Shown here: positions 1 to 6,942 of the stretch, piece by piece
How the letters are laid out: each line of letters begins with the position of its first letter
Position numbering within the stretch: the stretch's first letter is position 1
Source of the DNA: Planctomycetota bacterium
Lineage (GTDB): Bacteria; Planctomycetota; Planctomycetia; Planctomycetales; Planctomycetaceae
Reading direction: 5' to 3'
NCBI GenBank assembly: GCA_023429275.1
Contig: JAEYWB010000801.1
Span: forward strand, 1 to 11,375
Length of the DNA stretch: 11,375 nucleotides
Notes under the pieces: generated by a model
What the model saw: the letters and a program-made list of their open reading frames with translations, nothing else
Told to the model about the DNA's origin: nothing
Database searches by the model: none
Position numbers and translations under genes: made by a program

Positions 1-1
1 G

Positions 2-2233
2 ATGTACGGCGTCGGGACCGCACATCGCGACTTCGTTCACTCACTCGCCTTCAGCCCCGACGGCAACCTGCTCGCCTCGGGGGGATTCCGGGAGGTCAAG
101 CTCTGGCAGCGTGCGGTCAACGTGCAGCTGCAGCAGCTCGCCGCGGGAGCGCCGGTCGTGCAGACCGTCGTCAGCGCCGATGGGGCCTGGGGAGCGGTCG
201 TCCTCAACAACAACACCGTCCGGCTCTTCAATCTCGCGAACGGCCAGCCGGGTGCGACGCTGACCGGTCATGAAAAGCCGATCGCAGCCGCGGCCTTCAG
301 CCCTGACGGAAAAACCATTGCGACCGTTTCCGAAGAGGGCGCCCTCCGGACCTGGGCGACCGAGAATGGCCAGGCGGCCCTGAACCTCAAGCTCGCCGCT
401 CCGGCGACGGCGGTCCTCTACTCAAAGGACGGCAAGCAACTCATCGTCGGCCAGGCCGATGCCATCAGAGTCCTGGCGGTTCCGGCGGCGGACGCCAAGG
501 AATTCGCGGCCCCGGTCAAGGAACTCAAGACGGGCGACGGCAACGTGACCGCCCTCGTTCACATGCCGACTTCCAACGAACTTCTCGCCGGCTACCAGAA
601 CGGCCCCTACCGGATCTGGAATCTCGACAACGGCAGCCAGCCCCTCGGGCAGAACATGGGGAGCCGCGTGACCGGGGTCGGCGTCTCGGCCGATGGCCAG
701 CTTCTCGCAATCGGAGCGGAGAACGGCAACATCCGGATCACGAACCGGGCCGGTCAGCAGGTCGCCGAGGTGAAGGGGAATCCGCTGAGCGACCGTCTTG
801 CCGTGAAGGCGAACGACGCTCTCACGGTCGCGAAGTCGCAGGCGGCGCTGGCTGACACCGGCGTGAAGGAGTCGGAGAAGGAAGTGACCGCCCGCGAGGA
901 GTCGCTCAAGAAGGCGATGGAGAACAAGACCAACATGGAGAAGGCGCTCGTCGAAGCGCAGAAGAAGGCCGATGACGAGATGCCGAAGGTCAAGACGGCG
1001 ACCGACGCCCTCGCGGCCAAGCCGGAGGACGCGGCCCTCAAGAAGGCGAAAGAGGATGCCGAAGCGGCCCTCAAGAAGCTGACCGACGCCCTGCAGGCGG
1101 CGAAGGACCAGGTCGCCTCGGCCGGGCGGGCGATCCAGCTGGCGACGACGTCGCTCGAGAACGCGAAGAAGCGGGTCGTCGAGACGAAGCAGAAGCTCGA
1201 ACAGGCTCAGGCCGCCTCCAAGCAGAAGGAAGAAGCCGCGAACGCCGCCAAGGCCGCCGCGACCGCCGCCGTGAAACCGGTCCGGTCCCTGGCGTTCTCG
1301 CCCGATGGGAAGAAGTTCGCGACCGGAAGCGATGACGGACTGATCCAGGTCTGGAGCATCGCTGGCCAGCCGATGGAGACGCTGACGGGGCACGGCGGAC
1401 CGGTCGTCTCGCTCGCCTTCACGGCCAACGGATCGCTTCTCTCGGGAAGCGCCGACCAGAAGGCGATCCTCTGGTCAATCCAACCCTCCTGGAGTCTCGC
1501 CGCCGTTCTTGGCGCGAAACCTGACAACACGCTCGACGTCACGATGTCTCCGTTCGTCGACCGGGTTCTGTCACTCGCCTTCAGCCCGGATGGGCAGCTG
1601 CTCGCGACCGGTGGCGGGGATCCCTCCCGCTCCGGAGAGCTCCTTCTCTGGAAAGTCGCCGGCCGGTCGATCGCGAAGACGATTGCCGACGCCCACAGCG
1701 ACACCGTTTATGACCTCGAGTTCTCTTACGACGGCCAGTTCCTCGTGAGCGGCGCAGCAGACAAGTTCGTGAAGGTGTTCAACGTCGGGACCGGACAGAT
1801 CGTCCGCTCCTACGAAGGACACACGAGCCATGTCCTCGGCGTGGCGTTCAAGGCGGACGGCAGCCTGCTGGCGAGCGGCGGGGCGGACAACGCCATCAAG
1901 GTCTGGAACGTCGAGACCGGCGAGCAGGCCCGGACGATCAGCAACTACGCGAAGCAGGTCACCACGATCGGCTTCGTCGGTGTGTCGGACATCCTCGCGA
2001 GCGGCGGCGGAGACAAGACCGTCCGGTTCCACAACGCTCTCAACGGGGGTCAAACCCGGACGTTCGGCGGGGCGACGGAATACGTCTACACCGTCGCGGC
2101 GAGCCCCGACGAGAACATCGTCGTCGCCGCCGGAGAAGACGGCGTCGTCCGGATCTGGAATGGCAAGAACGCCCAGGAGATCGTCAAGTTCGAGCCTCCC
2201 GCGCCACCGGCCGCCCAGCAGGCGGCGAAGTAG
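2..2233 (+). CDS. WD40 repeat protein with central coiled coil (5'-partial)
   Basis: The frame is open from the window edge and the first visible residues already lie inside a WD40 blade, so the true start is probably upstream and the ATG at position 2 is internal. Visible blades lie near residues 8-36, 48-77, 89-118, 130-160, 178-207 and 220-247. Seven more lie near 425-453, 464-492, 519-551, 564-594, 606-636, 648-678 and 692-720. Many show the AFSPDG..LA(S/T)G......VW pattern. Residues about 258-424 are rich in Ala, Lys and Glu with no proline-rich breaks, as in a long coiled coil. WD40 propellers are protein-binding scaffolds and no catalytic motif is visible. Planctomycetes often place such domains after a cytochrome-c-like (PSCyt1) N-terminus, which cannot be checked here. 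The C-terminus is Pro/Ala-rich. The specific role is unknown. Confidence 0.93.
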   Translation: MYGVGTAHRDFVHSLAFSPDGNLLASGGFREVKLWQRAVNVQLQQLAAGAPVVQTVVSADGAWGAVVLNNNTVRLFNLANGQPGATLTGHEKPIAAAAFSPDGKTIATVSEEGALRTWATENGQAALNLKLAAPATAVLYSKDGKQLIVGQADAIRVLAVPAADAKEFAAPVKELKTGDGNVTALVHMPTSNELLAGYQNGPYRIWNLDNGSQPLGQNMGSRVTGVGVSADGQLLAIGAENGNIRITNRAGQQVAEVKGNPLSDRLAVKANDALTVAKSQAALADTGVKESEKEVTAREESLKKAMENKTNMEKALVEAQKKADDEMPKVKTATDALAAKPEDAALKKAKEDAEAALKKLTDALQAAKDQVASAGRAIQLATTSLENAKKRVVETKQKLEQAQAASKQKEEAANAAKAAATAAVKPVRSLAFSPDGKKFATGSDDGLIQVWSIAGQPMETLTGHGGPVVSLAFTANGSLLSGSADQKAILWSIQPSWSLAAVLGAKPDNTLDVTMSPFVDRVLSLAFSPDGQLLATGGGDPSRSGELLLWKVAGRSIAKTIADAHSDTVYDLEFSYDGQFLVSGAADKFVKVFNVGTGQIVRSYEGHTSHVLGVAFKADGSLLASGGADNAIKVWNVETGEQARTISNYAKQVTTIGFVGVSDILASGGGDKTVRFHNALNGGQTRTFGGATEYVYTVAASPDENIVVAAGEDGVVRIWNGKNAQEIVKFEPPAPPAAQQAAK
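773..1273 (+). other. Coiled-coil segment between two WD40 propeller halves
   Basis: This part of the WD40 gene encodes about 167 residues (258-424 of the visible protein) dominated by Lys, Glu, Ala, Gln and Asp, with repeated KKA, EEA and AAK runs and hydrophobic residues at heptad-like spacing. It splits the WD40 repeats into two groups. The 3' group has exactly seven blades, enough for one closed propeller. The coiled-coil assignment is by eye and was not scored. Confidence 0.75.
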
Positions 2234-2244
2234 CGCTCCACATC

Positions 2245-2275
2245 AGTAGCCATCTCGCTCCGCGAGATGAGCGAG
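2245..2275 (+). repeat. Palindromic repeat A, copy 1
   Basis: This is a 31-bp unit whose exact reverse complement occurs at 2422-2452. Inside it CATCTCGC (2251-2258), a TCC loop and GCGAGATG (2262-2269) form a perfect 8-bp stem with a 3-nt loop. The stem begins 18 nt after the WD40 stop codon. Size, hairpin and extragenic position resemble REP-type elements. Multicopy status elsewhere in the genome is inferred. Confidence 0.8.
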
Positions 2276-2310
2276 CCATCATCGACCTCCCAGATCGAGT
2301 CAGGCGGATC

Positions 2311-2336
2311 AGCCGGAACGCGCCAGCGTCCGGTTC
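2311..2336 (+). repeat. Palindromic repeat B, copy 1
   Basis: This 26-bp unit begins AGCCGGAAC and ends GCGTCCGGTTC. It matches the minus strand of 6206-6231 at 24 of 26 positions. It can fold as CCGG, a bulged A, ACGC, a GCCA loop, then GCGT and CCGG. It sits between the two copies of repeat A. Its recurrence at an unrelated locus in the window suggests a dispersed extragenic repeat family. Confidence 0.7.
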
Positions 2337-2421
2337 TCCTCGATCCTTCCGTGGTACGAACGGAGGGCGGGCTGGCTGATGGTTGAGAAGGCCGCACGAT
2401 GCGGATGCCGCCGATTGTCCC

Positions 2422-2452
2422 CTCGCTCATCTCGCGGAGCGAGATGGCTACT
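2422..2452 (-). repeat. Palindromic repeat A, copy 2 (inverted)
   Basis: This is a perfect 31-bp inverted copy of 2245-2275, separated from it by 146 bp. Its own hairpin is CATCTCGC (2428-2435), GGA loop, GCGAGATG (2439-2446). Head-to-head pairing of palindromic units is the layout seen in paired REP (BIME-type) elements. In a single transcript the two copies could also pair with each other to form a long stem. Confidence 0.8.
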
Positions 2453-2785
2453 CTGCGGCACAACGGCAAGCCGGGGCTGTTTCTCTGTGCGTTCCACAGT
2501 GACCGCCTCCCTCCCGACGTGGCCCACAAGGCGTCGCGATGTTCGACGAGGTCGACGAAGGAACGGCGATCTTCAAGGTGACGAACACGCCACCGGTTCC
2601 CGCCCGGTTCGCCACCTATGAAGGCCTCCCCTCGGACCACGACCTGCGGCTGACGGGGGAAGGCGGAAAACTCCTGCGGGGGGAGCGTCCCGCCCTCCAT
2701 GAGCTGCCGAGTCCTGAAGCAGCGGCCCGCCGTTGATTGCGGCCGGTCGAAGCCGGTTCATCTTCGACACTGGGTACCGGCCGTC

Positions 2786-3223
2786 TTACTTGAGGGTTAA
2801 CGGAATCGTACCGACGTCTCCCCCCGCGTCGGGGACCTTGACGGTCAGGGCTGAAGTGTCGGGGCGGTTGTACCGCTCCGGGACGATCGCTTTGACCTTC
2901 TGCGGTGTCGTGGAAAAGTCAGGAGCGAGTCCATCGGCACTCGGCGGCGGTCCGCCGGTCACTTCGACCTTGCTGACGGCCACCTTGTGGTCGCCAGCGA
3001 CCGACTCCACCTGGAACTTGCCCTGATCGTCGGTTGTCGCCGAGGGAGCCCGGCCGCCAGCGGAAGGGAGCAGCGTGATGACCGCCTGCGGCAGCGGCTT
3101 GCCATCCAGCGTGACGGTCCCGGTGACCGGCACCATCCTGGGCCCGGTCGGTGCGGAGCCGCCGCACCCTGTCAAGACGCCGAGCAGTCCTGTGAACGCG
3201 AGGACTCGGATGTAGCGATTCAT
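2786..3223 (-). CDS. Small lipoprotein with transthyretin-like (carboxypeptidase regulatory-like) domain
   Basis: The gene encodes 145 residues. The N-terminus has a short charged end (MNRYIR), a hydrophobic core and a lipobox LTGC with Cys20, so export and lipid anchoring are expected. Residues about 31-90 (VTGTVTLDGKPLPQAVITLLP, then TTDDQGKFQV) match the beta-sandwich pattern of transthyretin-like or carboxypeptidase-regulatory-like domains. The frame stays open to 3376, but this start is preferred because a GGAG (3230-3233) lies 6 nt upstream and the signal peptide begins here. It follows the DUF1559 gene by 127 bp on the same strand. DUF1559 genes are often paired with such a lipoprotein in planctomycetes. 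Its molecular function is unknown. Confidence 0.9.
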   Translation of the reverse strand: MNRYIRVLAFTGLLGVLTGCGGSAPTGPRMVPVTGTVTLDGKPLPQAVITLLPSAGGRAPSATTDDQGKFQVESVAGDHKVAVSKVEVTGGPPPSADGLAPDFSTTPQKVKAIVPERYNRPDTSALTVKVPDAGGDVGTIPLTLK

Positions 3224-3350
3224 CGTGATCTCCGGCTGATGCGGCATGACCGAACTCCCTGTCGCTCGGTCATGAGGTACCGAGGTCTGACGGGAGATTC
3301 GGCCAGCGCAGTTCTGCGAGGTACGGGAAGCGAGCGACAACCGCCGGGGG

Positions 3351-4304
3351 CTAAAACTCTCCGACCGGCTGACCATCCGCTTTGCCGCCGAGCCTGTTGA
3401 ACTGGATGACGTCGATCGTCTCGCTGAAGAATTTCACCGACCCGTCGCCCATCACGAACTGGGCACCGCCGGTGTGGCGCGACTTGAAGCCGAGCTCGGT
3501 CACCCAGTTGCACGGCCGACGGCAGCCGAGCGTGGAGGCATTGTCACACGAGTCGTAGTTGATCGGCGGGAGCGTGCTGACGAGCCCCTGGCTGTTGTTC
3601 GACGTATACCATCCTGCGTTCACATGACCTGAGCACTGCGGACGGGTCTCCCCGAAGAAGATGACGTTGGACAGGCCATCCGAAATGTGTTTCAGCGAGG
3701 TCGAGATCGCATTGCGAGAGAAAACACCGGCGACGCCATTCGGCGGGGTTCCGGCAAGGACGAAGGCGGAGCCGGTCTCGGTACAACCGCCCGAGCACCC
3801 GCCGGTATTTCCACTGGCGCCACCGGTCATAGTCGGGCCGACGCACGCGCTGTAGTTCTGCAGGGCCCGATCGCCATTCATATTGGCGTGCGTGTCAGAC
3901 GGGCAGAGGTAACCCGGGATGATCTTGCTCCGCAGCACCTTCCCGTCCGACCCGACCTGAGGATCGATGTCGGCGCGGTCGAAATTGATCTGGTTGTACA
4001 GCCCCGCCTGGTCGACGTACGGAAGCAGGTGGACCAGGATGCTGCCATGATACATCGAGATCGCAGGGGCCGTGGCGGGCTGCCAGAAGGACCCGGGAGG
4101 CAGGATGCCGAGAGTTTCATTGTAGTTGTGAACGGCAATGCCGAGCTGCTTCAGGTTGTTCTGGCACTGCGACCGTCTTGCCGCCTCGCGCGCCTGTTGA
4201 ACGGCGGGAAGCAGGATCGCGACCAGGACAGCGATGATCGCGATGACGACGAGCAGCTCGATCAGTGTAAACCCGGTCCGGTAACGACGTTCAGTAGACG
4301 GCAT
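3351..4304 (-). CDS. DUF1559 domain protein with type IV pilin-like N-terminus
   Basis: The gene encodes 317 residues, a usual length for the planctomycete DUF1559 (SBP_bac_10-like) family. The N-terminus carries a prepilin cleavage and methylation motif: Gly11 then [11 protein letters not shown], with Glu16 at +5, followed by a hydrophobic helix to about residue 33 and the family-typical [18 protein letters not shown]. Near the C-terminus is the H-x9-DG motif, with His277 and Asp287-Gly288. The frame extends upstream to 4382, but the start at 4304 is chosen because it places the pilin motif near the N-terminus and has AGAGG (4313-4317) 8 nt upstream. The protein is predicted to be processed by a prepilin peptidase and to act as a pseudopilin-like envelope protein. 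Planctomycetes carry many paralogues whose roles are largely unknown. Confidence 0.96.
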   Translation of the reverse strand: MPSTERRYRTGFTLIELLVVIAIIAVLVAILLPAVQQAREAARRSQCQNNLKQLGIAVHNYNETLGILPPGSFWQPATAPAISMYHGSILVHLLPYVDQAGLYNQINFDRADIDPQVGSDGKVLRSKIIPGYLCPSDTHANMNGDRALQNYSACVGPTMTGGASGNTGGCSGGCTETGSAFVLAGTPPNGVAGVFSRNAISTSLKHISDGLSNVIFFGETRPQCSGHVNAGWYTSNNSQGLVSTLPPINYDSCDNASTLGCRRPCNWVTELGFKSRHTGGAQFVMGDGSVKFFSETIDVIQFNRLGGKADGQPVGEF

Positions 4305-4760
4305 TGAGGCGACCTCTATGCGAAGTGATGGGATGAACCGAATCGGCGAAATGAAGGGCTCATTAACGATTAAGCTTTTCACGGCGACTTGGCAACAACC
4401 AGTTTCGGATTATTATCGGTTTTACGTGGCGACCGGTCAGCGCGCTCTATCGCGCGGTTTGCGTTGCCCGAACGCCAACAAAGCGGCACGGTCGCCGGGC
4501 GTCGTTCGATGGGGAATCACGTCCAGCGGACGATGCAGAATGCCGCGGGGCGATGATTCGGGATGAAGCCGATTCGCCCGGACGCACCGCAAGAAGCAGC
4601 ACTCCATGAGGGCCGCGGCCTGTGTCGTGCCAGACTGACACAGTTCAGACGCTCGGCAACCTTCGCCGGGGGCGAGTGGCGGCGGGACTACAGACCTATT
4701 CTGCGCGGCCGGATTCCAGTCGCTTCGCGTCGACCTACGCCCCGGCCACGCGCTGCCCGA
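4305..4760. other. Intergenic region upstream of the DUF1559 gene
   Basis: This 456-bp stretch lies between the stop of the oxidoreductase gene and the start of the DUF1559 gene, both on the minus strand. No convincing gene or RNA was found. It holds the candidate promoter at 4412-4440. It also holds a 10-bp palindrome (4611-4620) directly followed by a 7-bp stem with a 10-nt loop (4620-4626/4637-4643), and a bulged GC-rich stem (4703-4712/4742-4753) close to the oxidoreductase stop. None has a U-tract, so terminator roles are uncertain. Confidence 0.6.
4412..4440 (-). promoter_or_regulatory. Candidate sigma70-type promoter for the DUF1559 gene
   Basis: On the minus strand, CTGACC (4435-4440) and GATAAT (4412-4417) are separated by 17 bp. 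They match the -35 and -10 consensus at 4/6 and 5/6 positions. The site lies in an AT-richer patch about 108 nt upstream of the start codon. The match is by eye and sigma factor specificity in planctomycetes is uncertain. Confidence 0.35.
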
Positions 4761-6026
4761 TCAAGCGGGGGTCGCCGGCTTTGCCGCGGCCAGCTCCGCG
4801 CGGAGCTCGTCCATCAGCGGCCAGAGCTCGTCGATGTCTTTCTTGAAGACGTCGCCGATCAGGACGTCGGTCACGAGGTCCTTCTTGTCCGGATGCTTCC
4901 GGACGAAACGGCCGAAGCTGAAGCCGTCATAGAACTCGCACACGAGACGCCGCATCCGCTCCATCCCGGCGACGAAGTCCGGCTCCCACTGGCCGAGCTG
5001 CGCCTGCGAGACATCGTTCTTCTCGAGAGCGACGTTGATCGCATCCGCGGCCATCCGCCCCGACGTCAGGGCGAGCAGGACCCCCGAGCTGTAGAGCGGA
5101 TCGAGGAAGCCGAAGGCGTCGCCGATCACACACCAGCCATCCCCCGCCGCCTGCCGGCTGCGGTACGAATACTCCTTCTGGGCGCGAAAGATGTCCGCCC
5201 GGGTCGCGTTCGCGATGCGGGGCTGCAGGCCGGGGCAGCGCTCGACTTCCTGGAAGTAGATCGTCTCGAAGTCGTTCGTGCCGCGGTCCTTGAAGAGATA
5301 GTCGTAAGCGGCAACCACGCCGACACTCACGATGTCGTCATGCAGCGGGATGTACCAGAACCAACCCTTCTTATCTTTGGTCTGCAGGACGATCGTCGCT
5401 CCTTCGTCGCGGCCCGTGTCCCGGTGCGCTCCCTTCCAGTAGGTCCAGAGGGCCGCCTTCCGGAGGACGGGGTCCCATTCCCGGAGGCCCAGCTTGCCGA
5501 GGAGCATCGACTGCTGGCCGCTGGCGTCGACAACCACCTTGGCTCGGACTTCCCTCGGGGGCGACTCCCCGGGGAGCGTGACGCTCACCCCGACTGCCTT
5601 CGTCCCCTCGAACAGGACGTCATGGACGCGGGCCTCTTCGTGGACCTCCACCCCCTGCTCGGCGGCGTTCTGGAGCATGAGGTGGTCGAACTCGCTCCGG
5701 CGGACCTGCCAGGTCTGCGAGGCGTCGATCGGCCGGTGGTCGCAGAAGTAGAACGGCTCCGACAGCTTGCCGTGCTGCGTGACGAACTGGACGCTGTACT
5801 TCTTGATGAAGTGGCTCCCCTTCATCTTGGGGATCATCTTCAGCCGCTCGAGCGTGTAGTACGTCTGCGGGATCAGCGATTCGCCGATGTGGAACCGCGG
5901 AAACTTGTCGCGTTCGAACAGGGCGACCTTGTGCCCCTTCTGGGCGATGAGCGTCGAAACGGTGCTGCCTGCGGGCCCCCCGCCGATGACAATGACGTCG
6001 TATGTGAGCGGCGAGGAAGTGACCAT
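4761..6026 (-). CDS. FAD-dependent oxidoreductase, flavin halogenase-like
   Basis: The gene encodes 421 residues. The N-terminus has a Rossmann FAD-binding motif (IGGGPAGS, residues 14-21), a Glu38-Arg39 end to the second strand, and FHIGESLIP (45-53). Residues 222-227 are WFWYIP, which fits the WxWxIP signature of flavin-dependent halogenases. A later FAD motif, GDAFGFLDP...SSGV (302-315), is also typical of that group. Lys75-Lys76 in FIKKYSVQF sits where halogenases carry the catalytic lysine, with Lys76 the better candidate by remembered pattern. Known members use reduced flavin, oxygen and chloride to halogenate aromatic or carrier-bound substrates. Many relatives annotated as halogenases are unproven, and some may be hydroxylases or reductases. 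There are no biosynthetic neighbours in the window to suggest a substrate. The protein looks cytoplasmic, without signal peptide or membrane helix. The ATG at 6026 has only a weak AGGA upstream. Confidence 0.9.
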   Translation of the reverse strand: MVTSSPLTYDVIVIGGGPAGSTVSTLIAQKGHKVALFERDKFPRFHIGESLIPQTYYTLERLKMIPKMKGSHFIKKYSVQFVTQHGKLSEPFYFCDHRPIDASQTWQVRRSEFDHLMLQNAAEQGVEVHEEARVHDVLFEGTKAVGVSVTLPGESPPREVRAKVVVDASGQQSMLLGKLGLREWDPVLRKAALWTYWKGAHRDTGRDEGATIVLQTKDKKGWFWYIPLHDDIVSVGVVAAYDYLFKDRGTNDFETIYFQEVERCPGLQPRIANATRADIFRAQKEYSYRSRQAAGDGWCVIGDAFGFLDPLYSSGVLLALTSGRMAADAINVALEKNDVSQAQLGQWEPDFVAGMERMRRLVCEFYDGFSFGRFVRKHPDKKDLVTDVLIGDVFKKDIDELWPLMDELRAELAAAKPATPA

Positions 6027-6074
6027 GGCGCGGAGTCCTGGCGAACGAGTGGAACGGAGAGATCCTCAGCATCG

Positions 6075-6080
6075 ATTCTA
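6075..6080 (-). promoter_or_regulatory. Candidate -10 element of the halogenase-like gene
   Basis: On the minus strand this hexamer reads TAGAAT, 5/6 to TATAAT, 48 nt upstream of the start codon. No good -35 hexamer stands 16-18 bp upstream; that position falls at the edge of the palindrome at 6102-6123. This would fit a regulator-dependent promoter but is speculative. Confidence 0.28.
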
Positions 6081-6101
6081 CAAACGAACCAAAGTCACAA
6101 T

Positions 6102-6123
6102 AACAGTTGTCTGGACAACTGTT
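6102..6123. promoter_or_regulatory. Operator-like perfect palindrome upstream of the halogenase-like gene
   Basis: Half-sites AACAGTTGTC (6102-6111) and GACAACTGTT (6114-6123) are exact reverse complements separated by TG. The element lies 75 bp upstream of the start codon and spans the expected -35 and upstream region of the candidate promoter. Its symmetry and half-site length fit a dimeric regulator such as TetR- or MarR-type proteins, but no regulator gene is nearby. As RNA it could form a 9-bp stem with a 4-nt loop, but no U-tract follows on either strand, so a terminator is less likely. Confidence 0.6.
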
Positions 6124-6205
6124 TGCCGCTCGTCAGCTCCGGACTCGGCCCGTGACCATCGCTCTGCTCGTGACCATGGAGAGGTCAGCGCGGACGCACA
6201 TTGAG

Positions 6206-6231
6206 GAACCGGACGCTAGCGAGTTCCGGCT
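6206..6231 (-). repeat. Palindromic repeat B, copy 2
   Basis: Read on the minus strand, this unit matches 2311-2336 at 24 of 26 positions; the two differences fall in the central part. CCGGA/TCCGG arms can still pair, and the plus-strand core CGCTAGCG is itself a palindrome. It begins 21 nt past the phoB stop on the phoB strand, so it may also serve as a 3'-end hairpin. It is unlikely to be a classic terminator because no U-tract follows. Confidence 0.7.
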
Positions 6232-6252
6232 AATTCAGGGCAGCGATACAAC

Positions 6253-6942
6253 TTATGCCCGACTGGGCTTACAGCGATATCCGATCCCGCGGACCGTCTC
6301 GATCAGGTCGGCTTGCCCGTCAAGCTTCTTGCGGAGAGCGCGGATGTGGACGTCGATGGTCCGCTCCATCGAGTTCGCGTCCTCGCCGCGGCAGCAGTCC
6401 AGGAGTTCGTTCCGGTTGAACGTCCGGCCGGGCTGCCGGGCGAGCGTCCAGAGGAGGCGGAACTCGGTCGGGGTGAGCATCAGCTCCGAGCCATCGATCC
6501 GGACGACGTGGTTGGTCTTGTCGATCTCGACGTTGTCGACGACGAGGACTTCCGCCGGCTCGTCCGACCCCTTCCGCCGCAACAGGGCCTTCACCCGCTC
6601 GATCAGCGGCTTCACGCGGAACGGCTTGGCGACGTAGTCATCGGCCCCCATGTTGAAGCCGACGATTTCGTCGGTCTCGTCCCCCTTGGCGGTGAGCATC
6701 AGGACGCGGACTTCCTTCGTCCGGGGGTCGCTGCGAAGACGGCGGCAGATCTGGAGGCCGTCGAGGCCGGGGAGCATCAGGTCAAGAATGACGAGGTCCG
6801 GGATGAGCGTCTGGCATTTCTGGACCGCTTCGCGACCATCGGTCGCCGTCGTGACGTCGAAGTTCTCCTTCGCGAGGTTGTAGACGAGGACGTCGACGAT
6901 CGACTGTTCATCGTCGACGACAAGGATGCGGGGTTTGCTCAT
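6253..6942 (-). CDS. phoB: PhoB-family response regulator
   Basis: The gene encodes 229 residues, standard for an OmpR/PhoB-type regulator. The receiver domain (about 4-122) has the acidic pair Asp10-Asp11, phospho-acceptor Asp54 in VILDLMLPG, Thr84 and Lys106 in KPF. The C-terminal winged-helix DNA-binding domain (about 133-226) contains LTPTEFRLLWTLA, the recognition region SMERTIDVHIRALRKKL and a final VRGIGYR hairpin. It overlaps phoU by 4 bp (ATGA), which supports translational coupling and the assignment to phosphate control. Family members are phosphorylated by PhoR when phosphate is low and activate pst and phosphatase genes. No kinase gene follows: the next gene is the halogenase-like one. 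Assignment as PhoB rather than another OmpR-type regulator rests on the pst/phoU context and overall similarity. Confidence 0.95.
   Translation of the reverse strand: MSKPRILVVDDEQSIVDVLVYNLAKENFDVTTATDGREAVQKCQTLIPDLVILDLMLPGLDGLQICRRLRSDPRTKEVRVLMLTAKGDETDEIVGFNMGADDYVAKPFRVKPLIERVKALLRRKGSDEPAEVLVVDNVEIDKTNHVVRIDGSELMLTPTEFRLLWTLARQPGRTFNRNELLDCCRGEDANSMERTIDVHIRALRKKLDGQADLIETVRGIGYRCKPSRA

Larger units (their letters stand above)
2234..2785. other. Noncoding gap between convergent genes, with repeat mosaic
   Basis: This 552-bp gap separates the WD40 stop on the plus strand from the lipoprotein stop on the minus strand. Its first part (2245-2452) holds two inverted copies of a 31-bp repeat with other palindromes between them, including an imperfect stem at 2345-2352/2360-2367. 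The second part (2453-2785) has no convincing gene. A 65-codon plus-strand frame at 2539-2736 has plausible composition but no recognised family and only a weak AAGG upstream. A 204-codon minus-strand frame (2086-2700) runs through both repeats and into the WD40 gene, and is judged spurious. Confidence 0.7.

Noticed and set aside
422..1393. 323-codon minus-strand open frame opposite the WD40 gene
   Set aside because: The product is Arg/Leu/Gly-rich with no recognisable motif. It mirrors the coiled-coil coding segment.
2245..2452. Insertion sequence or MITE bounded by the 31-bp inverted repeats
   Set aside because: No transposase fragment lies between them, no target-site duplication is visible outside the arms, and each arm is itself a hairpin. 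A REP-type pair explains it better.
2245..2452. CRISPR array
   Set aside because: There are only two units, in inverted orientation, with no regular spacers and no cas genes.
2086..2700. 204-codon minus-strand frame in the convergent gap
   Set aside because: It overlaps the WD40 3' end by about 150 bp and passes through both copies of repeat A. No family is recognised and no ribosome site is convincing.
4305..4760. tRNA or small structured RNA
   Set aside because: Several short stems occur, but no cloverleaf, anticodon arm or known riboswitch core could be recognised.
6102..6123. Rho-independent terminator of phoB
   Set aside because: The stem is not GC-rich and no T-tract follows on either strand; the operator reading fits its symmetry better.
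4563..6155. 530-codon plus-strand open frame opposite the oxidoreductase gene
   Set aside because: It is antisense to a gene with clear family motifs. Its product is low-complexity Arg/Asp/Leu/Val-rich, as expected from the reverse frame of GC-rich coding DNA.
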